Position numbers and translations under genes: made by a program. A DNA stretch of 64,000 nt from Reyranellaceae bacterium (GTDB lineage Bacteria > Pseudomonadota > Alphaproteobacteria > Reyranellales > Reyranellaceae), in assembly GCA_022844045.1 (NCBI GenBank), contig JALHMM010000011.1:12105-76104 (forward strand), in the 5' to 3' direction. Below are positions 8,226 through 16,287 of the stretch, one piece after another; position 1 is the first letter of the stretch; every line of letters starts with the position of its first letter. Under the pieces are notes generated by a model. It had not been told where the DNA came from, did no database searches, and was given only the letters and a program-made list of their open reading frames with translations.

Positions 8226-8681
8226 TCAGCGCTTCTTGCCGGACGCGAGCTTGTGCGCCTTGGACGCGGCGCCGACCGCCTTGACCATCTCGAAGATGCG
8301 CTTGCGCACCTTCTCCTCGTCGATCTTGTAGTAGGCGCGCACCAGCTCGAGCGTCTCGCGCTTGGCGAGCGGATCCTTCTCGTCCTCGAACGGCGTGCCT
8401 TCCTCGCCCAGCCCGCCCTTGCGGCCCCGGCCGCGGCCGCCGCGGCCGACCAGCACGTTCACCGGCATCTCGTCGAAGAAGTACGACACCGGCACGTCGA
8501 GCACCTTGCTGAACTCGTAGAGCCGGCTCGAGCCGATGCGGTTGGCACCGCGCTCGTATTTCTGGATCTGCTGGAAGGTGAGCCCGACGGCCTCTCCGAG
8601 CTTTTCCTGGCTCATGCCCAGCAGCGTCCGCCGCTGCCGTACTCGCATGCCGACATGAACGTCGACGGGGTGACCTGCCAT
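8226..8681 (-). CDS. XRE-family helix-turn-helix regulator
   Basis: The 151-residue protein has an N-terminal XRE DNA-binding domain (residues about 10-65). The segments VRQRRTLLGMSQEKLGEAVG and TFQQIQKYERGANRIGSSRL give the helix-turn-helix, and LYEFSKVLDVPVSYFFDE follows. A basic Gly/Arg linker (GRGGRGRGRKGG) leads to a C-terminal helix ending in lysines. This is the conserved alphaproteobacterial regulator commonly found between lnt and metK. The ATG at 8681 has AAGGAG upstream. A CtrA-type box lies about 145 bp upstream, so cell-cycle control is plausible. Confidence 0.9.
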   Translation of the reverse strand: MAGHPVDVHVGMRVRQRRTLLGMSQEKLGEAVGLTFQQIQKYERGANRIGSSRLYEFSKVLDVPVSYFFDEMPVNVLVGRGGRGRGRKGGLGEEGTPFEDEKDPLAKRETLELVRAYYKIDEEKVRKRIFEMVKAVGAASKAHKLASGKKR

Positions 8682-8824
8682 GGTCGCTTCGCTCCTTGTT
8701 GCGGGACGCCGCGCGCTCAAAGCCAGCCAGCGCTCGACGCCAAACCCGTACACGGCATAACGCCACGTACGCCCCCGATTCCCGGTTGAATGCTCGGAAT
8801 TCCGGCCCAGACCGTGAATCGTGC

Positions 8825-8840
8825 GTTAATATACCGTTAA
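8825..8840 (-). promoter_or_regulatory. Candidate CtrA-binding box upstream of the XRE gene
   Basis: Read on the minus strand, the site is TTAAC-GGTATA-TTAAC, an exact match to the CtrA consensus TTAA-N7-TTAAC. It sits in the 242-bp gap between the lnt stop and the XRE start, in an AT-rich patch, and is oriented toward the XRE gene. CtrA is the essential cell-cycle response regulator of alphaproteobacteria. Binding here is inference from the motif alone. Confidence 0.6.
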
Positions 8841-8923
8841 TTGGTTCTAAAGGTAAGACCTCATTTATACGGTTGGTTGTCGCAATCCGAAGCCAGTCGC
8901 GCCTAAAGCGAAAGCGATCACCA

Positions 8924-10549
8924 TCACCGCGTGTGTTCTGAAATTCGGAATTGTCGCAAAAAAGCAGACAGCGCGACCGCGATCATCAACGCCAGCAATG
9001 CTACGTCGCCGACACGGCTGTAGATCGTCGGCGACAGGGCCGGCGGCAATCGTTCGTCGATCACGCCCTCAATATTCATGCCAAGCTGGCGCAGCACGCG
9101 GCCGCCGCCATCGATCACCGCGCTGATGCCGGTGTTGGCGACGCGGATCATCGGCAGGCCCTCTTCGACCGATCGCAGGCGGGCGCTGACCATGTGCTGG
9201 TAGGGCCCGCTCGACGTGCCGAACCACGAATCGTTGGTGACGTTGAGGATCCAGGCCGGTCGTGGGCTGGGCACGATCACGTCGGGGAAGATCGCCTCGT
9301 AGCAGATCGCCACCGCGAAGGACGGCAGGCCGGGCAGGGTCATCGCCTGGCGCACCTCGCCGAACTCGAAGGAGCCGCGGCCGATCGTGTCGCTGAGCGG
9401 GATGATGTCGCGCAACGGCAGGTACTCGCCCAGCGGCACGAGATGGATTTTGTCGTAGGTGGCGCGGATGACGCCGTGTTCGTCGATGGCGTGCAAGCTG
9501 TTCCATACCGGCATGCCGCCGGTCAGCGCTCCGGCGCGGCGCTCCTCCTCCGGCGTCATCGGCCCGCGCGGCGCGCCGGCCAGCAGGTAGCCGCCCTTCG
9601 GCACCAGCGGCCGGAAGGCCTCGAGATAGGTTGGCGACTGCGCCAGCAGGAAGGCCGTCGCGGTCTCCGGCCAGATGACATGCGCGACGTCGGCAGGCCG
9701 CGCCGCCGTGCTCAGCCGCACCAGTTTGCCGACATGCTCGGCGCGCCGCTCGGGGCGCCATTTCTCGCCCTGCGGGATGTTGGGCTGTACCAGGCGCAGC
9801 AGCGGTCGCGCCTCGACCGGCGTGGTGCGGGCATTGGCAGCGGCCAGCCGGGCTTCCAGCGACAGGCCGCCGATCACCCCGATGGCCAGCGCCAGCATCG
9901 CGACCACGGCGCTGGGCACCCAGCGTCGCGCGCCGGCATCGGCCAGGGTCGCCGGCATCGCCAGGATCAGGATGGTCAGCAGCGACAGGCCATAGACACC
10001 GACCCAGGCGGCGGGCTGCAGCGCCGGCGCGCTGAAGGCCCAGACGTGCCCGGCGGGATTCCACGGAAAGCCGGTCATGACATGGCCGCGCGCCCATTCG
10101 GCCGCCACCCACAAGAGCGCGAACAGCGCCACGCGCCGCCAGCCCGACCAGCGGCCCGGCATCTTCTGCTGGATCATGACGTAGAGCACCGAGGCGGCGC
10201 CGATGAACAACGACAGCAGCGCCGCGAGGCCCAGCACGATCGGCGGCCCCAGCGGCGCGAAAATCGCGGGCGGCACGAAGAACGCTTCGATGATCCAGTA
10301 GCAGCCGACCGAGAAATGACCGAGCGCCCAGAAGAAGCCGTCGAAAAACGCGCGCCGCCGCCGCGGCGCGGCCATCAGGCTGCTGTCGAGCAGCCAGACC
10401 AGGGCGATCAGGCCCAGCGGCATCAGCGGCAGCACGTGCCAGGGCGGCATGGCGAAGCCGGCACCCGCGCCCAGAGCCATGGCGACGGCGATTCGCCGCC
10501 AGCCGGTCAGGCCGCCCAGCCATCGGGCCCATGACGAAACTCGGTTCAT
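8924..10549 (-). CDS. lnt: Apolipoprotein N-acyltransferase
   Basis: This inner-membrane enzyme adds the third acyl chain to the N-terminal cysteine of lipoproteins. The N-terminal half contains a run of membrane helices, and the C-terminal half is a nitrilase-like periplasmic domain. The catalytic triad is visible: Glu in IWPETATAFLL, Lys in YDKIHLVPLGEYLP and Cys in VAICYEAIFPD. NVTNDSWFGTSSGPYQH follows as in the family. I chose the ATG at 10549 (541 residues, with a weak GGATGG upstream); an ATG at 10588 is also possible but lacks a ribosome-binding site. In relatives it lies directly between corC and this XRE gene; here corC is far away. Confidence 0.95.
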   Translation of the reverse strand: MNRVSSWARWLGGLTGWRRIAVAMALGAGAGFAMPPWHVLPLMPLGLIALVWLLDSSLMAAPRRRRAFFDGFFWALGHFSVGCYWIIEAFFVPPAIFAPLGPPIVLGLAALLSLFIGAASVLYVMIQQKMPGRWSGWRRVALFALLWVAAEWARGHVMTGFPWNPAGHVWAFSAPALQPAAWVGVYGLSLLTILILAMPATLADAGARRWVPSAVVAMLALAIGVIGGLSLEARLAAANARTTPVEARPLLRLVQPNIPQGEKWRPERRAEHVGKLVRLSTAARPADVAHVIWPETATAFLLAQSPTYLEAFRPLVPKGGYLLAGAPRGPMTPEEERRAGALTGGMPVWNSLHAIDEHGVIRATYDKIHLVPLGEYLPLRDIIPLSDTIGRGSFEFGEVRQAMTLPGLPSFAVAICYEAIFPDVIVPSPRPAWILNVTNDSWFGTSSGPYQHMVSARLRSVEEGLPMIRVANTGISAVIDGGGRVLRQLGMNIEGVIDERLPPALSPTIYSRVGDVALLALMIAVALSAFLRQFRISEHTR

Positions 10550-10676
10550 CGATCCATCCGCCGGCAAACTTTGTTTATGTTCAACCATTTACGCCGCTTT
10601 TGTTGCGAACGAGAGGAAGTTTGCTATAGTACGCAATATATTTGGCCCCTGATGGCCCGGGTGGAGTCTCGATGCG

Positions 10677-10826
10677 ATGATTCTGATCAGGGAATGGTTC
10701 GCGGAATGGGCGCAGGCCTATTTCATCCGCCACGGCTATGATCCGGTCAACCGCGCCATCAATATCTTGGGCTGCCTGGTAATTGTCGGCGTCCTGGGCA
10801 TCGTCGCGGAGCACGCTTTCGGCTGA
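10677..10826 (+). CDS. Small hypothetical protein with one membrane helix
   Basis: An open frame of 49 codons between lnt (divergent) and trmB. It encodes MILIREWFAEWAQAYFIR, then HGYDPVNRAINILG and a hydrophobic C-terminal helix (CLVIVGVLGIVAEHAFG). GGAG lies about 11 bases upstream, and trmB starts 18 bp downstream on the same strand. Its amphipathic start and clean hydrophobic end look protein-like, but I recognise no family. It could be a small membrane peptide or chance. Confidence 0.4.
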   Translation: MILIREWFAEWAQAYFIRHGYDPVNRAINILGCLVIVGVLGIVAEHAFG

Positions 10827-10844
10827 TTCCTGATCGCGCTTGTG

Positions 10845-11594
10845 ATGGGCGACGGCGCGGCCTATGTCGCGCCGGCCATGGATGTCGATCCCGCACCGCA
10901 TATCCGCACGCTCTACGGCCGCCGCCAGGGCAAGAAGCTGCGCGCCCACCAGCAGGCGCTGCTTGACGATCTTCTGCCGCGCCTGCGCGTGCCGGTGACC
11001 CACAGCCTCGATCCCGCCGATCACAAGAGCCCGCTCGACCTCGCCGCCCTGTTCGGCCGCGTCATGCCCGGCGGCATCTGGCTCGAGGTCGGCTTCGGCG
11101 CCGGCGAGCATCTGGCATGGCAGGCCGAGCAGCGTCGCGACGTCGGGTTGATCGGCTGTGAGCCCTACATCAACGGCGTCGCCAAGGCGCTGGCGCATCT
11201 CGAGCGGCTGGCCGTCGACAACGTGCGCATCCACGACAACGACGCGCGCTTCGTCATGGCCGCGCTGCCGCCCCGGTCGCTGACGCGCGCTTTCGTCCTG
11301 TTCCCCGATCCCTGGCCCAAGGCGCGGCATCACAAGCGTCGTTTCGTCTGCCGCGAGAACCTCGACCGCCTGGCGACGTTGATGGTCGGCGGCGCCGAAC
11401 TGCGGCTGGCGACCGACGATCCGAGCTACCTGCCGTGGATGGTCGAGCACGCCTGCCTGCATCCGGCTTTCGAGTGGCTCGCCGAACGGCCCGGCGATTG
11501 GCGCACGCGACCTGAGGATTGGCCGCCGACGCGCTACGAACGCAAGATGCTGGCTGGCCACACGCCGACGTTTCTGCGACTGCGACGGCGTTAG
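10845..11594 (+). CDS. trmB: tRNA (guanine-N7-)-methyltransferase
   Basis: TrmB methylates G46 in the variable loop of tRNAs using SAM. The 249-residue protein shows the family start RTLYGRRQGKKLRAHQQALL, SAM motif I EVGFGAGEHLAWQAEQ, GCEPYINGVAKALAHL, the acidic NVRIHDNDARFVM and the hallmark LFPDPWPKARHHKRRFV. The family region begins after residue 12, so an ATG at 10878 is an alternative start. It overlaps the convergent methyltransferase-fusion gene by 4 bp at its end. Confidence 0.93.
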   Translation: MGDGAAYVAPAMDVDPAPHIRTLYGRRQGKKLRAHQQALLDDLLPRLRVPVTHSLDPADHKSPLDLAALFGRVMPGGIWLEVGFGAGEHLAWQAEQRRDVGLIGCEPYINGVAKALAHLERLAVDNVRIHDNDARFVMAALPPRSLTRAFVLFPDPWPKARHHKRRFVCRENLDRLATLMVGGAELRLATDDPSYLPWMVEHACLHPAFEWLAERPGDWRTRPEDWPPTRYERKMLAGHTPTFLRLRRR

Positions 11595-13204
11595 CCGCCC
11601 TTGCGCAGCGTCGCCATGTAATGCGCGCTCCAGATGCGCAAATGTGATCCCTCCAGCCGCCGTTCCAAGGGCAGTAGCGGCCGCATCACCACGCCGGGCA
11701 CGAAGTCGGGCAGGAAGGTGATGTAGTCGACGTCCTCGCCCCAGCGCGCGCCTGCGACCTCGGGGAGATGGTGGGGCAGCAGCCATTTCTCGGTGCCGTC
11801 GTCGATGCGGTTGAGCAGCGGGAAGAGATAGCTCATGTATAGCCGGAACAGCGGGTTGCGCGTGTTCATCTCGTGCAGCAGAAACACGCCGCCGGGCTTC
11901 AGCACACGTACGATCTCCTGCCAGGCCCTGGCGCGCACCACCTCGTCGGTGACGTGGTGCAGCACGTTGACGCTGTAGACGAAGTCGAAGCTGCCGTCGG
12001 CATAGGGCAGGCCATCGACGCTGGCGACGGCGAAGCCCAGCGTGCGGCCCTGTCGCGCCGCGTTGTCGCGCGCGGCGGCGACCTGCCCCGGCGTCAGGTC
12101 GCAACCGTCCATGCGCCAGCCGCGCGCCGCCATGTCCAGCGCGTACCAGCCATGGCCGCAGCCCAGATCGAGGCCGCGCCCACCGCCGGCGATCGACAGC
12201 GACGCCAGCCGCTTCTCCATCAGCGCGATCTTGCGACCCAGCAGCCGCTCGCGCACGTGCGGCGGGATTTCCTCGGCGTATTGCGGCGCCAGCTCGTCGA
12301 AATGCGTCTGCGCGCCCGATGCGCGGCCCAGGAACATGTCGATGCCGTCGCGCCAGCGCGCCGCCCACCACGCCGCGCCGACACAAGCCGAGAAGATCGT
12401 CGTGCCGACGCGCACCGCCAGCGTCGTGCCAGCGGCGATCGCCGTCGCGACGCCCAACGACTCGAGCTGGCCGATCATGATCGCGCCGGTGGTCGCCATG
12501 CCGCCGGGCGAGCCGGTGACGCCGCCCAGCAGGGTGGCGCTGGCGAAGGCGCGCATCGCCGCCAGCGGATCGATCAGCGCGCCGCTCAGCGCGGAGACGA
12601 CCGCGATCGACAGCGCAGCCGGCACCCAGCCGGCGATGCTCAGGCCGATATAGACGGTCAGGGTCGTCGGCCACGACGCCTGCGCATCGCGCACGGAGGT
12701 ATGCACGATGATCGCCGCGGCGATCACGGTTAGCAGCACCAGTAGCGCCAGCGCGCCCCATAGATCGCCCAGCACGATCAGCAGCGCCAGCGCGCCGACG
12801 TCTCCGCCGCGCGCCAGCAACCAGGCGACCACGCCGGCGCGCGCCGGCCGAGCGGTCCAGCGCCGCAGCGCCGCGATCTGCGCCAGCTCACCCAGGGTGA
12901 AGGGCGTCAGGATCGCCGGCAGCAGAAAGACGAAGAGCTGTGCGCTCTCGCGCGCCGGCGGCCGCACGCCCAGCGCGCGCAGCAGGAAGTGCCAACGCAG
13001 CCAACGCAACGCCAGGTTCACGACCGTCAGCGCGGCGGTGACGATGACGCCGGCGACCAGCGTGACCAGCCCGACCTCGCGCGCCTTGCCGGCCTGCTCG
13101 CCGCCGAGCCACAGCGCCGTCGACACGCCGCCGATCAGCAGCGCCGCGGCAGCCGAGATCGCCAGCAGGCGCAACAGCCGCCTGGGGCGGCCCGTTCCGG
13201 CCAT
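11591..13204 (-). CDS. Membrane flippase-like domain fused to a SAM-dependent methyltransferase
   Basis: This 537-residue protein has two parts. Residues 1 to about 285 form 7-8 membrane helices resembling the lysylphosphatidylglycerol-synthase-type transmembrane (UPF0104/AglD-like) domain, with the conserved-looking LLPAILTPFTLGELAQI and GGVTGSPGGMATTGA segments. Residues from about 300 form a class I methyltransferase: motif I GLDLGCGHGWYALDMAA (344-360), CDLTPGQVAAARDNAA, then FDFVYSVNVLHHVTDE and LKPGGVFLLHEMNTRNP. The C-terminus resembles ubiquinone/lipid-type methyltransferases. It likely acts on a membrane lipid or polyprenyl-linked substrate, which is inference. It converges on trmB with a 4-bp overlap. 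Confidence 0.8.
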   Translation of the reverse strand: MAGTGRPRRLLRLLAISAAAALLIGGVSTALWLGGEQAGKAREVGLVTLVAGVIVTAALTVVNLALRWLRWHFLLRALGVRPPARESAQLFVFLLPAILTPFTLGELAQIAALRRWTARPARAGVVAWLLARGGDVGALALLIVLGDLWGALALLVLLTVIAAAIIVHTSVRDAQASWPTTLTVYIGLSIAGWVPAALSIAVVSALSGALIDPLAAMRAFASATLLGGVTGSPGGMATTGAIMIGQLESLGVATAIAAGTTLAVRVGTTIFSACVGAAWWAARWRDGIDMFLGRASGAQTHFDELAPQYAEEIPPHVRERLLGRKIALMEKRLASLSIAGGGRGLDLGCGHGWYALDMAARGWRMDGCDLTPGQVAAARDNAARQGRTLGFAVASVDGLPYADGSFDFVYSVNVLHHVTDEVVRARAWQEIVRVLKPGGVFLLHEMNTRNPLFRLYMSYLFPLLNRIDDGTEKWLLPHHLPEVAGARWGEDVDYITFLPDFVPGVVMRPLLPLERRLEGSHLRIWSAHYMATLRKGG

Positions 13205-13485
13205 GCGGATCGTCCTTTCGGCGCCGAGGGAGCGCTCTTTGGGTCACGTGGCCCGGGGTTTCTCGATCCGGGTCGGTCATGCCATGGAATCGCGCGCGCG
13301 AGCGGGCGTCAAGCGCGGCAACAACCACCGTGAACCTTCCGACACGTCGCGTGCTTGCGCTTGGACTCGCGCGCCGCATCCGGGATGACAACCGCGTGCC
13401 TTGCGACAACGCTGGGCAAGAGCTACTGGCGTGTTGCGGATGGATGGGCCACCCTCCGTTCCCAAGAACCATCGGGAGGTTCGCC

Positions 13486-14757
13486 ATGGACATCCGCCAC
13501 GATGTGATCGGGCAGGAGGAGCGGCCGCTGCCGCACGGGCCGTGGCCGGAGGACTCGCTCGCGCGCGTGCCGTACTGGGTCTACCAGGACGAGGCCAACT
13601 ACCAGCGCGAGCTGCGGAGCATCTTCGAAGGGCCGACCTGGAACTTTGTCTGCCTTGAAGCCGACATCCCGAAGCCCGGCGACTACCGTACCAACCATGT
13701 CGGCAGCATGCCGGTGATCGTCGTGCGCACGCCCGACGGCGGGGTCAACTGCTTCGAGAATCGCTGCGCGCATCGCGGCGCGCTGATCGCCTTCGACGAT
13801 GGCGGCAACGTCGAGCACAATTTCAAGTGCATCTACCATTCCTGGAGCTACGACCTCGCCGGCAATCTTAAGGGTATCGCCTTCGAGCGTGGCATCGCCG
13901 GTGTCGGCGGCATGCCGCGCGACTTCCAGCGCGAGACACACAGCCCGCGCAAGCTGCGCGTGGCGCGGCTCTGCGGCCTGGTCTTCGCGACCGTGTCGGC
14001 CGATACGCCGCCGATCGAGGACTATCTCGGCGCCGATGTGCTGGGGCGCGTGCGCCGCGTGCTCAAGGGGCCCTTGCGGGTGATGGGCCGCTTCAACCAG
14101 CCGCTGCCCAACAACTGGAAGCTCTATGTCGAGAACGTCAAGGACACCTACCACGCCAGCCTGTTGCACACGTTCTTCGCCACCTTCCGCATCACGCGCC
14201 TGACGCAGGGCGGCGGCGTGCTGGTGAGCCCGGATGGCGGGCACCACGCCAGCTACACCATCGGCGGTGACGACGTGGCCGATGGCGGCGCCTATCGCGC
14301 GCAGGGCATCCGCACGGAGCGCGACGACTACACGCTCGCCGATCCGTCGCTGCTCGATCCCGTGGCGGAGTTCGGCGACAACATCCAGCTGCAGATCCTC
14401 TCGGTCTTCCCCGCGCTGATCCTGCAACAGGTGCACAACTGCCTCGCCGTGCGCCAAGTCGTGCCGCGTGGCACCGGCGGCATGGACCTGCTGTGGACGT
14501 ATTTCGGCTTCGAAGACGATATCCCTGAAATGAACCGGCGTCGTCTGAAGCAGCAGAATCTCGTCGGCCCTGCTGGCTATGTGTCGATGGAAGACGGCTG
14601 CGTCGGCGGCTTCGTGCAGCGCGGCATCGCCGCGGCGGGCGAGAAGGTTTCCGTGGTCGAGATGGGCGGGCGCGAGGCGGAGAGCCAGGCGACGCGCGCC
14701 ACCGAGGCCTCGGTGCGCGGCTTCTGGAAAGCCTATCGCCGCGCCATGGGCTACTGA
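13486..14757 (+). CDS. Rieske aromatic-ring-hydroxylating dioxygenase, alpha subunit
   Basis: The 423-residue protein has the Rieske [2Fe-2S] ligands Cys94/His96 (ENRCAHRGALI) and Cys115/His118 (KCIYHSWSYD). The catalytic iron ligands are visible as Asp220, His223 and His228 in ENVKDTYHASLLHTFF. The DTYHASLLH-FF form resembles terephthalate- and anthranilate-type oxygenases. It dihydroxylates an aromatic ring with electrons from a reductase, which is not encoded here. The ATG at 13486 has GGGAGG at good spacing. The beta subunit follows 4 bp later. The PdxA/TphB-family gene downstream supports a TphA2-like role on an aromatic carboxylate, but the substrate is inference. Confidence 0.92.
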   Translation: MDIRHDVIGQEERPLPHGPWPEDSLARVPYWVYQDEANYQRELRSIFEGPTWNFVCLEADIPKPGDYRTNHVGSMPVIVVRTPDGGVNCFENRCAHRGALIAFDDGGNVEHNFKCIYHSWSYDLAGNLKGIAFERGIAGVGGMPRDFQRETHSPRKLRVARLCGLVFATVSADTPPIEDYLGADVLGRVRRVLKGPLRVMGRFNQPLPNNWKLYVENVKDTYHASLLHTFFATFRITRLTQGGGVLVSPDGGHHASYTIGGDDVADGGAYRAQGIRTERDDYTLADPSLLDPVAEFGDNIQLQILSVFPALILQQVHNCLAVRQVVPRGTGGMDLLWTYFGFEDDIPEMNRRRLKQQNLVGPAGYVSMEDGCVGGFVQRGIAAAGEKVSVVEMGGREAESQATRATEASVRGFWKAYRRAMGY

Positions 14758-14761
14758 GGCG

Positions 14762-15229
14762 ATGGAGCTGACGGCACGTCTCGTCGAGCTCAACGCGGCG
14801 TACGCGCGCGCGCTCGACAACGAGGAGTTCGAGCGCTGGCCGACGATGTTCGCCGAATCCTGCCTGTACAAGGTGACCACCGCCGAGAACGTCGCGCGTG
14901 GCCTCGAGGCTGGCATCATGTATGCCGACTCGCGGGCCATGCTCGAGGACCGCGTCTCGGCGCTGCGCCGGGTCAACATCTACGAGCGGCAGCGCTATCG
15001 CCACATCGTCGGCCTGCCGCATGTGATGGGTGCCGAGGGCAGTGCGCATCGCGTCGAGACGCCGTTCCTGATCGTGCGCATCATGCGCGACGGCACGATG
15101 AGCGTCTTCGCCACCGGCTGCTACCGCGATCTTGTCGCCGCCGACGGCGCGGGAGCGCTCTGCTTCCGGGAGCGCGTCGTTGTCTGCGATGGCGGCCGCT
15201 TCGATACGCTGGTGGCGATTCCATTCTGA
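14762..15229 (+). CDS. Aromatic-ring-hydroxylating dioxygenase, beta subunit
   Basis: The 155-residue protein is the NTF2-fold structural subunit that packs with the Rieske alpha subunit in an alpha3beta3 complex. Typical features are LNAAYARALDNEEFERWPTM at the start, ESCLYKVTTAENVARG, the block LRRVNIYERQRYRHIVG near the middle and the closing FRERVVVCDGGRFDTLVAIP. The gene begins 4 bp after the alpha subunit stop, so translation is probably coupled. A large palindromic element follows its stop codon. Confidence 0.9.
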   Translation: MELTARLVELNAAYARALDNEEFERWPTMFAESCLYKVTTAENVARGLEAGIMYADSRAMLEDRVSALRRVNIYERQRYRHIVGLPHVMGAEGSAHRVETPFLIVRIMRDGTMSVFATGCYRDLVAADGAGALCFRERVVVCDGGRFDTLVAIPF

Positions 15230-15242
15230 TGCGCGCGCCCCG

Positions 15243-15354
15243 CCCTCACCCTGAGGAGCGCGCCGCCGACGCGAGTCTCGAAGAGTGGGCAATCCGCTCG
15301 GAGTCTGTTGCCCATGCTTCGAGACGGCCGTTTCACGGCCTCCTCAGCATGAGG
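15243..15354. repeat. Compound inverted repeat made of two family-B elements
   Basis: The right half (15309-15354) is near-identical to the reverse complement of 5891-5940. The left half (15243-15291) is a diverged copy in the opposite orientation, sharing CTGAGGAG, TCTCGAAG and TGGGCAA. Together they form an imperfect palindrome of about 112 bp. It fills the gap between the dioxygenase beta gene and the PdxA-family gene, and ends 6 bp before the latter's conserved reading frame begins. Confidence 0.8.
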
Positions 15355-15360
15355 GTGTGA

Positions 15361-16287
15361 GAGCGCATCGGCATCACGCTGGGCGATCCCAACGGCATCG
15401 GGCCGGAGATCGCGATCAAGGCGGCGGCGCGTTTTGCCGGTGCGACGCTGATCGGTGACGGCTTCGTTATTCGCGATACGGCGGCGCGGCTGGGCGTCGA
15501 GGTCCCGCCGCTCATCGACACACCCGGACTCGAGCCGGCGGGATACGCGCCCGGCCGGCTCGATCCACGCGCCGGCAAGGCGACCGTCGCCTATGCCGAG
15601 GCGGCCGTGAAGCTCGCGCAGACCGGCCGCATCGACGCCATTGTTGGCTGTCCGCATTCCGAGACGGCGGTGGACCGCGCGGGCATCGCCTTCAACGGCT
15701 ACCCCGGACTGATCGCCGATCTCACCGGCACGCCGCGCGACCGTTCCTTCATGATGCTCACGGCCCAGGGGCTACGCATCGCGCACGTGACCTTGCACGA
15801 ATCCGTGGGCGCGGCGCTGGCGCGCATGACGCCGGATCTGGTCGTCCTCGCCGCCGAGGCGACGCTGGCGACGGCGCGGCGGCTCGGCATCGCCTCACCC
15901 AGCATTGGCGTGTTCGGCATCAATCCGCATGCCGGCGAGGATGGTCTGCTCGGCGATGACGACGAGCGCGTGACCAAGCCGGCTGTGGCGCGGCTGAAGG
16001 CGCGCGGACTGGCGGTCGATGGGCCGATCGGCGCCGACCTGCTGCTGAGCCAGCGTCGGCACGACGTCTACCTGGCGATGTTCCACGACCAGGGCCACAT
16101 CCCGATCAAGCTGATTTCACCGATGCGCGCCTCGGCGCTGACCATCGGCGTGCCGGTGCTGTTCGCCTCGGTGGCGCACGGCTGCGCCTTCGACATCGCC
16201 GGCAAGAACGCCGCCGACGCGACCGGCGTGATCGAGACTCTGGAGCTGCTGGCCGGCGCGCGGCTTATGGCTGCAGCACGCCCTTGA
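15361..16287 (+). CDS. PdxA/TphB-family dehydrogenase, apparent loss of start codon
   Basis: The frame reads RIGITLGDPNGIGPEIAIK from its first codons, the true family N-terminus. It continues with TLHESV, FGINPHAGEDG, the metal/substrate block MFHDQGHIPIKL and VAHGCAFDIAGKNAADATG. It is about 308 residues, close to PdxA (about 330). An in-frame TGA lies at 15358-15360, and no ATG, GTG or TTG occurs until 15607, which would remove a quarter of the protein. A GTG at 15357 is out of frame, and a one- or two-base indel would join it. PdxA relatives such as TphB oxidise carboxylated cis-dihydrodiols, which fits the dioxygenase next door. It may be a recent pseudogene or carry a sequencing error. 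Confidence 0.75.
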   Translation, partial: ERIGITLGDPNGIGPEIAIKAAARFAGATLIGDGFVIRDTAARLGVEVPPLIDTPGLEPAGYAPGRLDPRAGKATVAYAEAAVKLAQTGRIDAIVGCPHSETAVDRAGIAFNGYPGLIADLTGTPRDRSFMMLTAQGLRIAHVTLHESVGAALARMTPDLVVLAAEATLATARRLGIASPSIGVFGINPHAGEDGLLGDDDERVTKPAVARLKARGLAVDGPIGADLLLSQRRHDVYLAMFHDQGHIPIKLISPMRASALTIGVPVLFASVAHGCAFDIAGKNAADATGVIETLELLAGARLMAAARP

